Assembly (NCBI RefSeq): GCF_014251955.1
Contig: NZ_CP059203.1
Location: forward strand, 524,783 to 588,782
DNA from: Blattabacterium cuenoti
Lineage (GTDB): Bacteria > Bacteroidota > Bacteroidia > Flavobacteriales > Blattabacteriaceae
DNA: 64,000 nucleotides
Direction of reading: 5' to 3'
Part shown: positions 37,765-47,144 of the stretch, piece by piece
How positions within the stretch are numbered: position 1 is the first letter of the stretch
How the letters are laid out: every line of letters begins with the position of its first letter
Program-made: the position numbers and the translations under genes
The notes under the pieces: generated by a model
The model's input: only the letters and a program-made list of their open reading frames with translations
What the model was told of the DNA's origin: nothing
Databases searched by the model: none

Positions 37765-37837
37765 GGTATCTTAGCTCAGTTGGTAGAGCAAAGGACTGAA
37801 AATCCTTGTGTCCCCGGTTCGATTCCGGGAGATACCA
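37765..37837 (+). tRNA. tRNA-Phe (anticodon GAA)
   Basis: Acceptor stem GGTATCT/AGATACC, D arm TAGCTCAGTTGGTAGAGC, anticodon stem AGGAC-type with loop CTGAAAA giving anticodon GAA, and T arm CCCGGTTCGATTCCGGG are all canonical. The discriminator base is A; CCA is not encoded. It stands alone between lptC and ompH, with ATG- and GTAT-rich AT sequence in front. Confidence 0.97.
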
Positions 37838-37868
37838 CTTTATTTTTATAATATAAATTAATTATTAA

Positions 37869-38375
37869 TCAAATTCCTAATTCTTTTCTTACTTCCTCTG
37901 TAAGATCTATTCCTTTATTAACTAAAACTCCTTTTCCAGGACTACAATCATCAACACGGATAATAGTTTTATTTCTTTCCATTACTCTATTAATAGCATT
38001 TTCTATTTTTTTATACAGAGGATTGAACAATTTATTTTGTTTTTTAGATAAGTCATCTGCAGCGGTTTTTTGATATGCATGAGCTCTGGCTTGTAATATT
38101 TCTAATTCTTTTTTAAGAATTGGATTTTTATTTTTCTGAAATTTTTCCGCTTTTTTATGAAATTCCTTTGCTAATTTTTCCAACGCATTTTCATGATTTT
38201 TAGTTAATTTTTCTAATTCTTTCTGAGCAATAGAAAATTCAGGCATTTTTTCTATAATAATCGTACTGTTAAGACAAACAATTTTTTGACTACATTCTTT
38301 AGAATATCCTTTTATACAAAAGACACCAAAAAAGATAAAAAATAATAGACAATAAAAAATCGTGTTTTTTTTCAT
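37869..38375 (-). CDS. ompH: OmpH/Skp-family periplasmic chaperone
   Basis: 168 residues. A signal peptide (about 1-25, hydrophobic CLLFFIFFGVFCI) is followed by the OmpH start CSQKIVCLNSTIIIEKMPEF. A long Lys/Glu-rich coiled coil (about 50-125) and a conserved end follow (IENAINRVMERNKTIIRVDD). It holds unfolded outer-membrane proteins for BamA. It lies 49 bp after bamA. Free-living relatives often have two ompH copies and murI here; only one copy is present. Confidence 0.92.
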   Translation of the reverse strand: MKKNTIFYCLLFFIFFGVFCIKGYSKECSQKIVCLNSTIIIEKMPEFSIAQKELEKLTKNHENALEKLAKEFHKKAEKFQKNKNPILKKELEILQARAHAYQKTAADDLSKKQNKLFNPLYKKIENAINRVMERNKTIIRVDDCSPGKGVLVNKGIDLTEEVRKELGI

Positions 38376-38424
38376 ACAAAAATTTTTTAAAATTTAAATT
38401 TATTATATTTATTATTCATTTTCA

Positions 38425-40959
38425 TCAATCTTTACCTACAATAAAATGTGTTTTCCATTTTGATTTTAAAAAATGATTTTTTTCCTTATTTATGGGATAT
38501 CCAAAATCTATTCCAAAAAATCCTATTGGAGAAAAATAAATACGAAATCCAAATCCAAAAGATTTATTCATTTTAAATAATGGATTAAATTTTTTATAAG
38601 AATCACTAATACTTCCTCCTTCTATAAATACAAAAGTCCAAAATTTGGATATATTAGAAGAAAACGTTTTAATCAAATAACGAATTTCAAAAATAGATTT
38701 ATTATAAATAATTCCTCCATCATTGGGAGTGATAGAAGACTCTAGATGATTATTCCTCATATGAGGAGAGGAATATCCTCTCAACGGAATATGATCTCTA
38801 TCTTCTAACTTTAACGCAGTTCCACCCATATAAAATTTTTGAAATGGAAATAATTTTTTTGCATGATTATATTTTCCTAACATTCCAAATTCCCCACCAA
38901 TTTTAACCACCATTTGATCTATAATTTTTTTATACCAAAAAGAAGTAATTTTAAATTTAAAAAATTCCATCCAATCAAATTTATTTTCATCATCATAATT
39001 AAAAATAATAGAATAAGGAAGAGTAAAAATGGTATTTACCTGTATTTTTGATCCATTAATAGGATAAATTAAGTCTGGTTCTCCATAAAATCTTTTCAAA
39101 GAAATTAAATAGCTTAAGTTATTAAATTGGAAAAACCTCTCCTTATGATCCGAATCTAAATTTTTGTTGTAAACAAACTTATCATAATCTATAGATAATC
39201 CTATTTTAGAATAGGGGTCCAAAAAAGTTAAAAATTTATTTAAATGAATAGAAGCTCCTATTTTTTCTAAGAAAACTTCATGTTTTTCTGTTTCAGAGTT
39301 AAATTTTTTGGTGGAAAAATAAAAGGATTCATCGTTTTTTATTTTCTTCTTTAAAAAATTAATTTCAAAAGTAATAGATGTGGGAGTTGTTTTTTCTATC
39401 CAAGGTTCTGTAAAAGAAATTCCATAAAATTTCTTATCTTTTCCAAATTGACTAAATAACAACAATTTTTGTCCATCTCCTTGAGGAATAGGTTTCCAAT
39501 ATTTTAATTTATAAAAATTTCCAATAGAAAAATTTCCAAAACTTAATTTAAAATTTCCAATAAGTTTTCCTTTTTCATATCCTCCATGTAATTGGATTTG
39601 ATTGGATCCTTTTTCAACTACACGCCATTCTATATTTACACGATCATTATCTTTATTAGATCGACTAATAGATGTATTTATTTTATTATTATCAAATAGA
39701 TTTAAATTCACTAAACGAAGTAAACTAGATTTAATTTTTCTAGGAGAAAAAATATCTCCTGGATAAGTGGTTAACTCACGTCGAATGACATGATCTTTGG
39801 TTATTGTATTTCCTGATATATTGACTTTGTTTATATATACTGGATTATTTTCTTCTATTTTTATTTCTAAATGAATTTGATTCTTATTATCTATTTTTGT
39901 TTCTACAGGAATAATTTTTACAAAAAAATATCCTAAATCCAAATAGTTTGAAATAATACTAGATGCATAAGTTGCATTTGCAATATTATTATTAATTCCA
40001 ATTTTGTCATAAACATCACCTTCTTTATAAAGAAAGATTTTCCTCAAAAGATCTGTTTTAAAAACAGTATTTCCTACAAAATTAACATTTCCTAGATAAT
40101 ATTTTTCTCCTTCAATCACTTTGATTTTTATGCTGTAATTACCAGATTCTTCTTTCCATATAGAATCTAAAATAACTTGAATATCTAAAAATCCCATTGA
40201 TAGATATTTATCTTTAATATTTTTTAAATCATCTTTTATATTTTCATATACAAAAAAAAAGGGTTTTTCTATTATAGGAATATAGAATTTTTTTCTAGTC
40301 TTAACCATAAGATTAAGTAATATTTTTGGATTTAGAATTTTATTTCCATCAAAAAAAATATTTTCTATCCAAATTTTTTTTCCTTTTTCTACAGATATAT
40401 TTAAAATATTCTTATTATTACAAGGAATAATCTCTTTTTTTATAGAAATTTCTTTATATCCTTTTTTAAGATAATAATCTTCAATTTCATTATGAATAGA
40501 TTGAATCAAATCATATGAGATTTTTTTATCTTCCTTTTCCTTATGGATTTGTTGAACAGTATTAAATTGTGTTGTTCCAGTTCCTTTAATGTTTATTTTA
40601 TGAATTTCGATTGAATCTTCTAAATCAAAAAATAAATCAATTTCATTATTTTTTGATGATGAAACTCTATGTTTCTTATAAATAGATATTGTTTTAAACA
40701 GATTACTTTCCCATAACTTTTTAATGGCATGATCTATTTCTTTACCAGGAAGATCAATTTTATTTCCAGGAAAAATACGAGATAAATTTGAAATAAAAAT
40801 AGGATCATATTTTGTTTTTCCTATTATTTGAATGTTTTTTACAACGAAAGAATTTTTTTTTGTTGTATGAATCCAATCTCTAGTTTTTTTAGAATTTTTA
40901 GAAAATGAAAAATGCATCATCATTAACAATAGAAAGAAAAATATTATATTTTTTTTCAT
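38425..40959 (-). CDS. bamA: Outer-membrane protein assembly factor BamA (Omp85)
   Basis: 844 residues. A signal peptide (IIFFFLLLMMMHFSFS) is followed by five POTRA-like repeats (about 35-430; for example VKNIQIIGKTKYD and YLGNVNFVGNTVF). The C-terminal half is a 16-strand beta barrel. The conserved loop-6 RGY motif is in DHIPLRGYSSP. The C-terminus does not end in the usual aromatic but in HFIVGKD. It inserts beta-barrel proteins into the outer membrane. It lies in the nadK-uppS-bamA-ompH run. Retention of BamA shows a real outer membrane. Confidence 0.96.
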   Translation of the reverse strand: MKKNIIFFFLLLMMMHFSFSKNSKKTRDWIHTTKKNSFVVKNIQIIGKTKYDPIFISNLSRIFPGNKIDLPGKEIDHAIKKLWESNLFKTISIYKKHRVSSSKNNEIDLFFDLEDSIEIHKINIKGTGTTQFNTVQQIHKEKEDKKISYDLIQSIHNEIEDYYLKKGYKEISIKKEIIPCNNKNILNISVEKGKKIWIENIFFDGNKILNPKILLNLMVKTRKKFYIPIIEKPFFFVYENIKDDLKNIKDKYLSMGFLDIQVILDSIWKEESGNYSIKIKVIEGEKYYLGNVNFVGNTVFKTDLLRKIFLYKEGDVYDKIGINNNIANATYASSIISNYLDLGYFFVKIIPVETKIDNKNQIHLEIKIEENNPVYINKVNISGNTITKDHVIRRELTTYPGDIFSPRKIKSSLLRLVNLNLFDNNKINTSISRSNKDNDRVNIEWRVVEKGSNQIQLHGGYEKGKLIGNFKLSFGNFSIGNFYKLKYWKPIPQGDGQKLLLFSQFGKDKKFYGISFTEPWIEKTTPTSITFEINFLKKKIKNDESFYFSTKKFNSETEKHEVFLEKIGASIHLNKFLTFLDPYSKIGLSIDYDKFVYNKNLDSDHKERFFQFNNLSYLISLKRFYGEPDLIYPINGSKIQVNTIFTLPYSIIFNYDDENKFDWMEFFKFKITSFWYKKIIDQMVVKIGGEFGMLGKYNHAKKLFPFQKFYMGGTALKLEDRDHIPLRGYSSPHMRNNHLESSITPNDGGIIYNKSIFEIRYLIKTFSSNISKFWTFVFIEGGSISDSYKKFNPLFKMNKSFGFGFRIYFSPIGFFGIDFGYPINKEKNHFLKSKWKTHFIVGKD

Positions 40960-41000
40960 AAAAATAATACTCTAGTCAGTTAGTTAGTTTATTAGTTTTT

Positions 41001-41732
41001 TTATACAACTCTTCCAAATCGACGTTTTCTTTTTTGATAATTTATTATAGCTTCAAAAAAATCTTTTTTACGAAAATCTGGCCATAATACGTTTGTGAAA
41101 TAAAGTTCTGCATAAGCGGATTGCCAAAGTAAAAAATTGCTAAGACGTTGTTCTCCACTAGTTCTAATTATAAGATCTACATCTGGGATATCGTTAGTAT
41201 ATAAATGATTTTGAAAAGAAGAATGAGTCACATCTTTTAATGATAAATGTCCAATATGAACTTTTTTAGCAATATTTTTTGCAGCTCTTAGAATTTCTTC
41301 TCTTCCTCCATAACTTAAGGCTAAAATTAAGGTTCCTGATCTATTATGTTTTGTTTTTTTTCTAAAAAAAATTAATTCATTTTGAATAAGTTCAGAAAAT
41401 TTTTCTATTTCCCCTATGGGAATAATTTTTACATTATTTTCATGTATTTCTTCTAAATGATTTTTTAAATGAACATGAAATAAATGCATCAAATTATCTA
41501 TTTCTTTTTTAGGACGATTCCAATTTTCTGAAGAAAAAACATATAAAGTGATATAGGGAATTCCTAATTCTTTTCCTACAGTTATAGTTTCCCTTACAGA
41601 TTGAATTGCGTTTCCATGACCAAATGTCCTTAATTTTCCTCTTTTTTCAGCCCAACGTCCATTTCCATCCATGATAATAGCTACATGATGAGGAATATTC
41701 CTGTAATCTATTTTTTCTAATAAATTTTCCAT
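41001..41732 (-). CDS. uppS: Undecaprenyl diphosphate synthase
   Basis: Cis-prenyltransferase that makes the lipid carrier for peptidoglycan and LPS. Family motifs: AIIMDGNGRWAEKRG with the catalytic Asp, TLYVFSSENWNRP, LSYGGREEI and IIRTSGEQRLSNFLLWQSAY. I chose the ATG at 41732, which puts about 18 residues before IIMDGNG as in homologues; other in-frame starts lie at 41747 (ATG) and 41768 (TTG). It is downstream of nadK and upstream of bamA. Confidence 0.95.
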   Translation of the reverse strand: MENLLEKIDYRNIPHHVAIIMDGNGRWAEKRGKLRTFGHGNAIQSVRETITVGKELGIPYITLYVFSSENWNRPKKEIDNLMHLFHVHLKNHLEEIHENNVKIIPIGEIEKFSELIQNELIFFRKKTKHNRSGTLILALSYGGREEILRAAKNIAKKVHIGHLSLKDVTHSSFQNHLYTNDIPDVDLIIRTSGEQRLSNFLLWQSAYAELYFTNVLWPDFRKKDFFEAIINYQKRKRRFGRVV

Positions 41733-41841
41733 AAAATCATAATACATCGTTACTAATCTTAAGAACAAATATATTATAAAATTTTTATTACAGATTTAAA
41801 GAAAAGAAAAAATAAAGATAGATTAGATTGTTTTTATTTTT

Positions 41842-42726
41842 TTAATTTCTTTGATCCATTCCCCATAATAATTTTTCTCGTAAAGTTTTATAATAAGTTT
41901 GTTTTTCTTCTTGAATTAAATATATATAAAAAGGAGCTTTTTTGATGTATAATTCATTCTCTTTATTCAAAGAAGTAAGTCTTGTATCCAGAGATAATGA
42001 ATAAGATTTAACACGACTATGTATTTTTAAATGCACTTTTTGATGATCTGAAATGATTAATGGTCGTGAAAATAAATTATGTGGAGATATAGGAGTAAGA
42101 ACAAAATTTTGATTATCTGGAGTAATAATTGGCCCCCCACAACTTAAAGAATATCCGGTAGAACCGGTTGGGGTAGATATAATTAATCCATCTGACCAAT
42201 AAGATGTTAAAAATTCATTATCAATGTAAGCATCGATAGTGATCATAGAAACTGTTTCTTTACGAAAGATTACTATTTCATTTAACGCAAAATTAAAAAA
42301 TAGATCATGATTTACGATTGAGGTCTCTAACCATAATAAACTACGAGGAATTAAATGAAGTTTTCGATTAAAAATTTGATCTATTTTTTTGATAAAAACA
42401 TCTTTGTTGAAAGTGGCTAAAAATCCTAAATTTCCTGTATTTACTCCAACTATAGGAATTCCTGAATCTCTAATGAGTGTGATGGCAGATAATATGGTCC
42501 CATCTCCTCCAAAAGTAAACATTAAACTGAAATCTTTCGTTAATTCTTTGTAATGAGAAAAAACTGGAAAATTCAAATTTCTAAATTCTTCAAAAGAAGA
42601 TAAAACATTAAAAAATGATTTTTCAATATAAATTTCTATTGAATAATTTGATACATAGCCTATTAACTGATTTAGGTATGGTATATTTTTCTTTACAAAT
42701 TTTTGTCCATATACGGCTATTTTCAT
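41842..42726 (-). CDS. nadK: NAD kinase
   Basis: Phosphorylates NAD to NADP. The diagnostic FTFGGDGTILSAI and GVNTGNLGFLA are in the N domain. The C domain has STPTGSTGYSLSCGGPII. At 294 residues it is full length. It is divergent from the mevalonate kinase gene, with 151 bp between starts. In Flavobacteriia nadK sits upstream of uppS-bamA, as here. Confidence 0.96.
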   Translation of the reverse strand: MKIAVYGQKFVKKNIPYLNQLIGYVSNYSIEIYIEKSFFNVLSSFEEFRNLNFPVFSHYKELTKDFSLMFTFGGDGTILSAITLIRDSGIPIVGVNTGNLGFLATFNKDVFIKKIDQIFNRKLHLIPRSLLWLETSIVNHDLFFNFALNEIVIFRKETVSMITIDAYIDNEFLTSYWSDGLIISTPTGSTGYSLSCGGPIITPDNQNFVLTPISPHNLFSRPLIISDHQKVHLKIHSRVKSYSLSLDTRLTSLNKENELYIKKAPFYIYLIQEEKQTYYKTLREKLLWGMDQRN

Positions 42727-42851
42727 CGTTTTTGTTGATTTTTTTCTAAGTTAGAAGAAAGAAAAATTACGAAATTAATTTTTTTGTTTATTAACAAAAT
42801 TGATTCACGTTTAAAAAAATAATTAGTTTCGTTTTAATTAAACTAAATTTG

Positions 42852-42871
42852 TTTCCTTATAAAAAAGGAAA
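42852..42871 (+). promoter_or_regulatory. Hairpin with purine-rich arm in front of the mevalonate kinase start
   Basis: TTTCCTT (42852-42858) can pair with AAGGAAA (42865-42871) over a 6-base loop, ending 6 bp before the ATG at 42878. The 3' arm is AAGGAAAGG-like, resembling a Shine-Dalgarno sequence that most genes here lack. It could modulate initiation, or be chance in A-rich DNA. Confidence 0.25.
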
Positions 42872-42877
42872 GGAAAA

Positions 42878-43810
42878 ATGAAACAATCTTTATTTCATGC
42901 TAAAGTTCTTTTATTTGGAGAATATGGAATACTGGAAAATTCTAGTGGTCTTTCCATTCCTCATGATTCTTATCAAGGGACTTTAAAATTCCAATCTACT
43001 TGTAATAGTAAAGAGTTTTTTTACTCTAATTTAGAATTAAAAAAATATTCTAAATTTTTATTTTTTTTAGAAAAAAAAAGAAAAAATTTAGCCTCATTAG
43101 ATCTTATAAAATTAGATGAAGATATTCAAAAAGGAATTTCTTTTTATTCAAACATTCCTCAAGGATATGGAATTGGAAGTTCAGGGGCGCTAGTTGCCGC
43201 TATTTATGAAAAATATGCTATAAATAAATTAAAAAAATGTGTAAAAAAACACGGAATAAGTTTAAAAAAAATATTCAGTCAAATGGAATCTTTTTTCCAC
43301 GGAAAGAGTTCTGGAATAGACCCTTTAATTTGTTACTTAAATCTTCCTTTACTCATTCGTTCCGAAACGAATATTTCTACTACAAGAATTCCTGACAAAA
43401 TAATAAAAGGAAAAGGAGCTATTTTTTTACTAAATTCTGGAATACCTACTAGAACATCATCTATGATAAAATTTTTTTTCGGAAAATTAAAACATGATAA
43501 ATTTAAAAAAATATTGAAAGAAGAATTTCTAAAATACAATGAAAAATGTATTGAAACTTTTCTTCAAGGAGATTTTCAGGTTCTCCTAAAATACGTAAAA
43601 TTACTTTCTTCTTGGGTTTTTCATCATTTTCGACCGATGATCCCAAAAAATTTTTGGAAAATATGGGAAGAAGGACTTTTCACGAATCTCCATTATCTAA
43701 AACTATGTGGTTCTGGAGGAGGAGGGTTCATATTAGTATTTACTCCAAATTATGATTTATCTAAAGAAAAACTAAAAAAATATACAACAGAAGTTCTTTT
43801 TAGGTTTTAA
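42878..43810 (+). CDS. mvk: Mevalonate kinase-like GHMP kinase
   Basis: 310 residues of the GHMP kinase superfamily. The N-terminal motif is AKVLLFGEYGILENSSGLSIP. The ATP-binding motif IPQGYGIGSSGALVAAI follows, then FHGKSSGIDPLICYL. The C-terminal motif is LCGSGGGGFILVF. It resembles Flavobacteriia mevalonate kinases, which likewise sit upstream of a pseudouridine synthase and aroQ. It would phosphorylate mevalonate for isoprenoids, feeding UppS and menaquinone. The other mevalonate genes are not here, and substrate is inferred from family and context. Confidence 0.82.
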   Translation: MKQSLFHAKVLLFGEYGILENSSGLSIPHDSYQGTLKFQSTCNSKEFFYSNLELKKYSKFLFFLEKKRKNLASLDLIKLDEDIQKGISFYSNIPQGYGIGSSGALVAAIYEKYAINKLKKCVKKHGISLKKIFSQMESFFHGKSSGIDPLICYLNLPLLIRSETNISTTRIPDKIIKGKGAIFLLNSGIPTRTSSMIKFFFGKLKHDKFKKILKEEFLKYNEKCIETFLQGDFQVLLKYVKLLSSWVFHHFRPMIPKNFWKIWEEGLFTNLHYLKLCGSGGGGFILVFTPNYDLSKEKLKKYTTEVLFRF

Positions 43811-43820
43811 AACATTGATA

Positions 43821-44564
43821 ATGAATAAAAAAAAAGATGGTTTTATACGATTAAATCATTATTTATCGAATTCAGGAATTTCTTCAAGAAGAAAATCTGA
43901 TCAACTGATTCAATCAGGAATTATAGAAGTTAATGGAAAATCCGTTTCAAAATTAGGGACCATGGTTCACGTAAATGATGTTATAAAATTCCATGGACAT
44001 AGGATAAAAAATAAAAAAAAAATATATATACTTCTTAACAAACCAAAAGGTTTTATTACTTCTACACAGGATCAATATGAAAGAAAAACAGTTATGAATT
44101 TAATTCCTACAAGTTTTTTCTTTAATTATAGAATTTATCCTGTAGGAAGACTTGATCGTTCAACGACAGGAGTATTACTTCTTACAAACGATGGGTATGT
44201 AACTGAAAAATTAACTCATCCAAAATATAATCTAAAAAAAATCTATCATGTTTTATTAAATAAAGAAGTTCAAGATCAAGATATTGATAAAATTAAAAAA
44301 GGAAAAATATATCTTCATGAAGGAAGAGTTCAAATAGATTTTATCTACAGAGGAAACACAAAAAATAGAATAACAATAGGATTACACATAGGATGGAATA
44401 GAATAATTAGACGTATTTTTAAAAAACTCACTTATCAAGTAATACAACTGGATAGAGTTAATTTTGGAGGGTTGACTAAAAGAAATCTGAAAGTAGGATG
44501 TTGGTGTTTTTTAAGTAAAAAAGAAATAAATAACATAATTCATGAAAAAAATAAGCATTATTAA
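43821..44564 (+). CDS. rluB: RsuA/RluB-family pseudouridine synthase
   Basis: 248 residues. An N-terminal S4 RNA-binding domain ([20 protein letters not shown], about 9-65) is followed by the catalytic domain with [17 protein letters not shown], which carries the catalytic Asp, and KIYHVLLN. The C-terminal [20 protein letters not shown] is typical. The start is the ATG at 43821; a TTG at 43815 is less likely. The exact rRNA target (23S RluB-type is most likely) is not certain. Its 3' end overlaps the aroQ start by 23 bp. Confidence 0.9.
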   Translation: MNKKKDGFIRLNHYLSNSGISSRRKSDQLIQSGIIEVNGKSVSKLGTMVHVNDVIKFHGHRIKNKKKIYILLNKPKGFITSTQDQYERKTVMNLIPTSFFFNYRIYPVGRLDRSTTGVLLLTNDGYVTEKLTHPKYNLKKIYHVLLNKEVQDQDIDKIKKGKIYLHEGRVQIDFIYRGNTKNRITIGLHIGWNRIIRRIFKKLTYQVIQLDRVNFGGLTKRNLKVGCWCFLSKKEINNIIHEKNKHY

Positions 44565-44966
44565 TGGCCCTAATTTAAATTTATTAGGAAAAAGAGAACC
44601 AGAATTATATGGAACTGAAAGTTTTGTAGATTTTTTGAAAAATTTGAAAAAAAAAAACTTTTTTGCAATATAGATATTACTTATCATCAAAGCAATCACG
44701 AAGGGAAAATTATAGATATTTTACATGTTATTGGATTTCAAGTTCATGGAATTGTAATCAATGCAGGCGCTTATACTCATACATCTTTAGGGATTGCTGA
44801 TGCTATTAAATCAATTCCAGCTCCAGTTATAGAAGTTCATATTTCTAATCTTCATTCAAGGGAATCCTTTAGAAAAAAATCGTTTTTATCTTCTGTATGC
44901 AAAGGAACTATTTTTGGATTTGGATTAAAATCTTATGAATTGGGAATCATTAGTTTTTTTCTATAA
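44542..44966 (+). CDS. aroQ: 3-dehydroquinate dehydratase type II (aroQ), frame broken in a poly(A)11 run
   Basis: Third step of the shikimate pathway. From ATG 44542 the frame reads [21 protein letters not shown], with the active-site Tyr, and stops at a TAG shortly after an A11 run (44647-44657). The rest is in another frame: [31 protein letters not shown] with the substrate-binding Asn and His, and [14 protein letters not shown]. Adding one A makes a continuous 141-residue protein, the normal size. All catalytic motifs are intact, so the gene is probably still functional. The 3' end overlaps convergent engB by 34 bp. Confidence 0.9.
44647..44657 (+). repeat. Poly(A)11 frameshift site in aroQ
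   Basis: Eleven A's followed by C and six T's. The upstream frame reads through Lys-Lys-Lys-Asn-Phe-Phe to an early stop. One extra A (or T in the following run) joins it to the conserved downstream part. Confidence 0.93.
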
Positions 44967-45571
44967 AATTGGTTCTCATAAATTTTATTGAATTTTTCAA
45001 TTAAATGAATAATTTTATCTTTTCCAGATTTTTCTTTGACAGAAACTTTAAAATATTTTGGAATTGAAAAAATTTGTTTTTCAATTTTTTTTTGACATAA
45101 AAAAATATTTTGATTAAGAGTTTTTTGATTCAATTTATCTATTTTTGTAAAAATAATACAAAAATGAATTCCAAATGCTTTTAATTTTTTCATAAAATCT
45201 ATGTCTATTTTTTGCACAGAAATTCTACAATCTATCAATAAGAACAAACAGGTTAAATTTTTTTTAAAAAAAGAAATATAGTCTGTGATTAATTTTTGTG
45301 TTTCTTTTTTTCTATTTTTGATAATAGAATATCCATATCCAGGTAAATCTATCAAATACCATTGATGGTTGATTAAAAAATAATTAATAAATTGTGTTCT
45401 TCCTGGATGTGAAGAAACTTTTGCAAGTTTTTTTCTATTAGTAATAAAATTAATCAAACTAGATTTTCCTACATTAGAACGTCCAGCAAAAACATATTCA
45501 GGAAAGTCAGAAAAAAAAAATTGATTTGATTTAACTGTACTTTTTTCAAATTGTGCAGAAAAAATTTTCAT
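44933..45571 (-). CDS. engB: Ribosome-biogenesis GTPase EngB (YihA/YsxC)
   Basis: 212 residues. G1 motif GRSNVGKSSLINF, G2 region SSHPGRTQFINYF, G3 DLPGYGYS, G4 FTKIDKL. The family assists late assembly of the large ribosomal subunit. Its start overlaps the alpha/beta hydrolase stop by 26 bp, and its stop lies inside the aroQ 3' end. Confidence 0.95.
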   Translation of the reverse strand: MKIFSAQFEKSTVKSNQFFFSDFPEYVFAGRSNVGKSSLINFITNRKKLAKVSSHPGRTQFINYFLINHQWYLIDLPGYGYSIIKNRKKETQKLITDYISFFKKNLTCLFLLIDCRISVQKIDIDFMKKLKAFGIHFCIIFTKIDKLNQKTLNQNIFLCQKKIEKQIFSIPKYFKVSVKEKSGKDKIIHLIEKFNKIYENQFYRKKLMIPNS

Positions 45572-46340
45572 GGTTTTTTTTATCCAATTGAGAAAGCCAT
45601 TTTTCTAATATTTCTATGAATTTTTTTGGATGTTCCATCATAGGAACATGTCCGCATTTATCGATCCAATGTAATTCTGAATGAGGAAGTAATTTATGAA
45701 ATTCCTCTGCAACTTCTGGAGGTGTTATATGATCTTGTTTTCCCCAAATTAAACAAATAGGCTGTTGAATAAGAGACAAATCTTTGGACATATTATATTT
45801 CATAGCGCTTCTTGCAAGATACAAAGTTTTAATTCCTTTTTTTTTATCGTTCACAATGTGAAAAACTTCATCTACTAATTTTTTAGTAGCAATTTTAGGA
45901 TCATAAAAGACTTCCTGTGATTTTTTTTTAATATATTCGTAATTTTCTCTTTTCGGAAAAGCATATCCAAACGATTTTTCAAATAATCCTGAACTTCCTG
46001 TAAGAACAACAGAATGAACTAAATCTAGTCTTTTTTTTGCTATTATTAAAGCAATATGTCCTCCAAGAGAATTTCCTATTAATGTAGCTTTTTCAACGCC
46101 TATTTCTATCAATAATTGAGTTACATATTTAGATAAACTATAAATATTTGTAAGAAATAAAGGCATATTATAAAATGGAAGGGAAGGAATAATCACTTGA
46201 TATCCTTTTTTTGGAAAAAAATCTAAAAGAGCATTAAAATTACTTAATCCTCCCATTAATCCATGAAGTAATATCAAAGGATGACCTTTTCCTTTTTCTA
46301 TATAGGAATCCTTTTTTTTTTTATTAATACATAAAATCAT
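45546..46340 (-). CDS. Alpha/beta-fold hydrolase
   Basis: 264 residues with the complete triad: nucleophile Ser in LIGNSLGGHIAL, Asp in IWGKQDHITPPE and His in DKCGHVPMMEHP. The oxyanion motif is LILLHGLMGG near residue 24. It resembles the MhpC/BioH-like hydrolases next to engB in other Bacteroidota; the substrate is unknown. It overlaps engB by 26 bp and lies 36 bp after rnc. Confidence 0.87.
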   Translation of the reverse strand: MILCINKKKKDSYIEKGKGHPLILLHGLMGGLSNFNALLDFFPKKGYQVIIPSLPFYNMPLFLTNIYSLSKYVTQLLIEIGVEKATLIGNSLGGHIALIIAKKRLDLVHSVVLTGSSGLFEKSFGYAFPKRENYEYIKKKSQEVFYDPKIATKKLVDEVFHIVNDKKKGIKTLYLARSAMKYNMSKDLSLIQQPICLIWGKQDHITPPEVAEEFHKLLPHSELHWIDKCGHVPMMEHPKKFIEILEKWLSQLDKKNHENFFCTI

Positions 46341-46376
46341 ATGTTTTTATTTTCTTTGATTGATAGACAAATATTA

Positions 46377-47144
46377 TTAAGTTGTTTTTTTATATTTTTC
46401 TTGAATTAAAAAATAGGCTTTTTTTGCTGCAATTTCTTCTGATTTCTTTTTTGATGGACCTCTTCCTTTTGTTTTAATTCCGTATTTAAATACGGTAAAT
46501 TCAGACAAATAGGTAATGACATGTTTATTTTTTTTTGAAATTCCTTTTTCTTCTCTAAAAGTGTTAAAATTTATAAAAAATTTGTTTTTTTGAGACCATT
46601 CTATAATCCATACTTTATAACTAAAAATCTCCTTTTGTAATTTTGCAACATTAACATGAGAATGCAATATTTTTTTATAGACAAAATCTTTACAACCTTT
46701 ATACCCTATTTCTAAATAAATAAATCCTATTAAAGCTTCAAGGATATTTCCTAATATATTATCCGACATAATTGTATTTTCTTTTTTAAAAAAAATATCG
46801 GTAAGAGTTAGCTTTCTAGAAATTTCATTTAAATTTCTTCTACACACGATTTTAGATCTTACTTGAGTTAATTCTCCTTCTTTTTTTCCAGGAAGTTTTT
46901 CACATAAAAAATGTGAAATGATGGAATTTAATACAGCATCTCCCAAAAATTCTAATCTTTGAAAATCAAAATAATAATTTTGATTAAAATTTCTTTTTTT
47001 TGTTGAAAAACTATGGATAAATACTTTTTTTAAAAATTGAAGATTGTTAGGACAAAAACCCAATATATTTTTTAGTTTACTAACTAAAATAGAATCATCA
47101 TCTTCATCATATTTTTGATGAAAAGTAATGTTATCAGATAACAT
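46377..47144 (-). CDS. rnc: Ribonuclease III
   Basis: 255 residues. The catalytic signature is RLEFLGDAVLNSI with E65 and D69; the second metal-binding segment reads ILGNILEALIGFIYLE with E136, but Asn133 where E. coli has Asp. The double-stranded RNA-binding domain (about 180-252) ends with GPSKKKSEEIAAKKAYFLIQ. It processes rRNA precursors and double-stranded RNA. The start overlaps the fabF stop by 11 bp; the acpP-fabF-rnc order is conserved in many bacteria. Confidence 0.94.
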   Translation of the reverse strand: MLSDNITFHQKYDEDDDSILVSKLKNILGFCPNNLQFLKKVFIHSFSTKKRNFNQNYYFDFQRLEFLGDAVLNSIISHFLCEKLPGKKEGELTQVRSKIVCRRNLNEISRKLTLTDIFFKKENTIMSDNILGNILEALIGFIYLEIGYKGCKDFVYKKILHSHVNVAKLQKEIFSYKVWIIEWSQKNKFFINFNTFREEKGISKKNKHVITYLSEFTVFKYGIKTKGRGPSKKKSEEIAAKKAYFLIQEKYKKTT

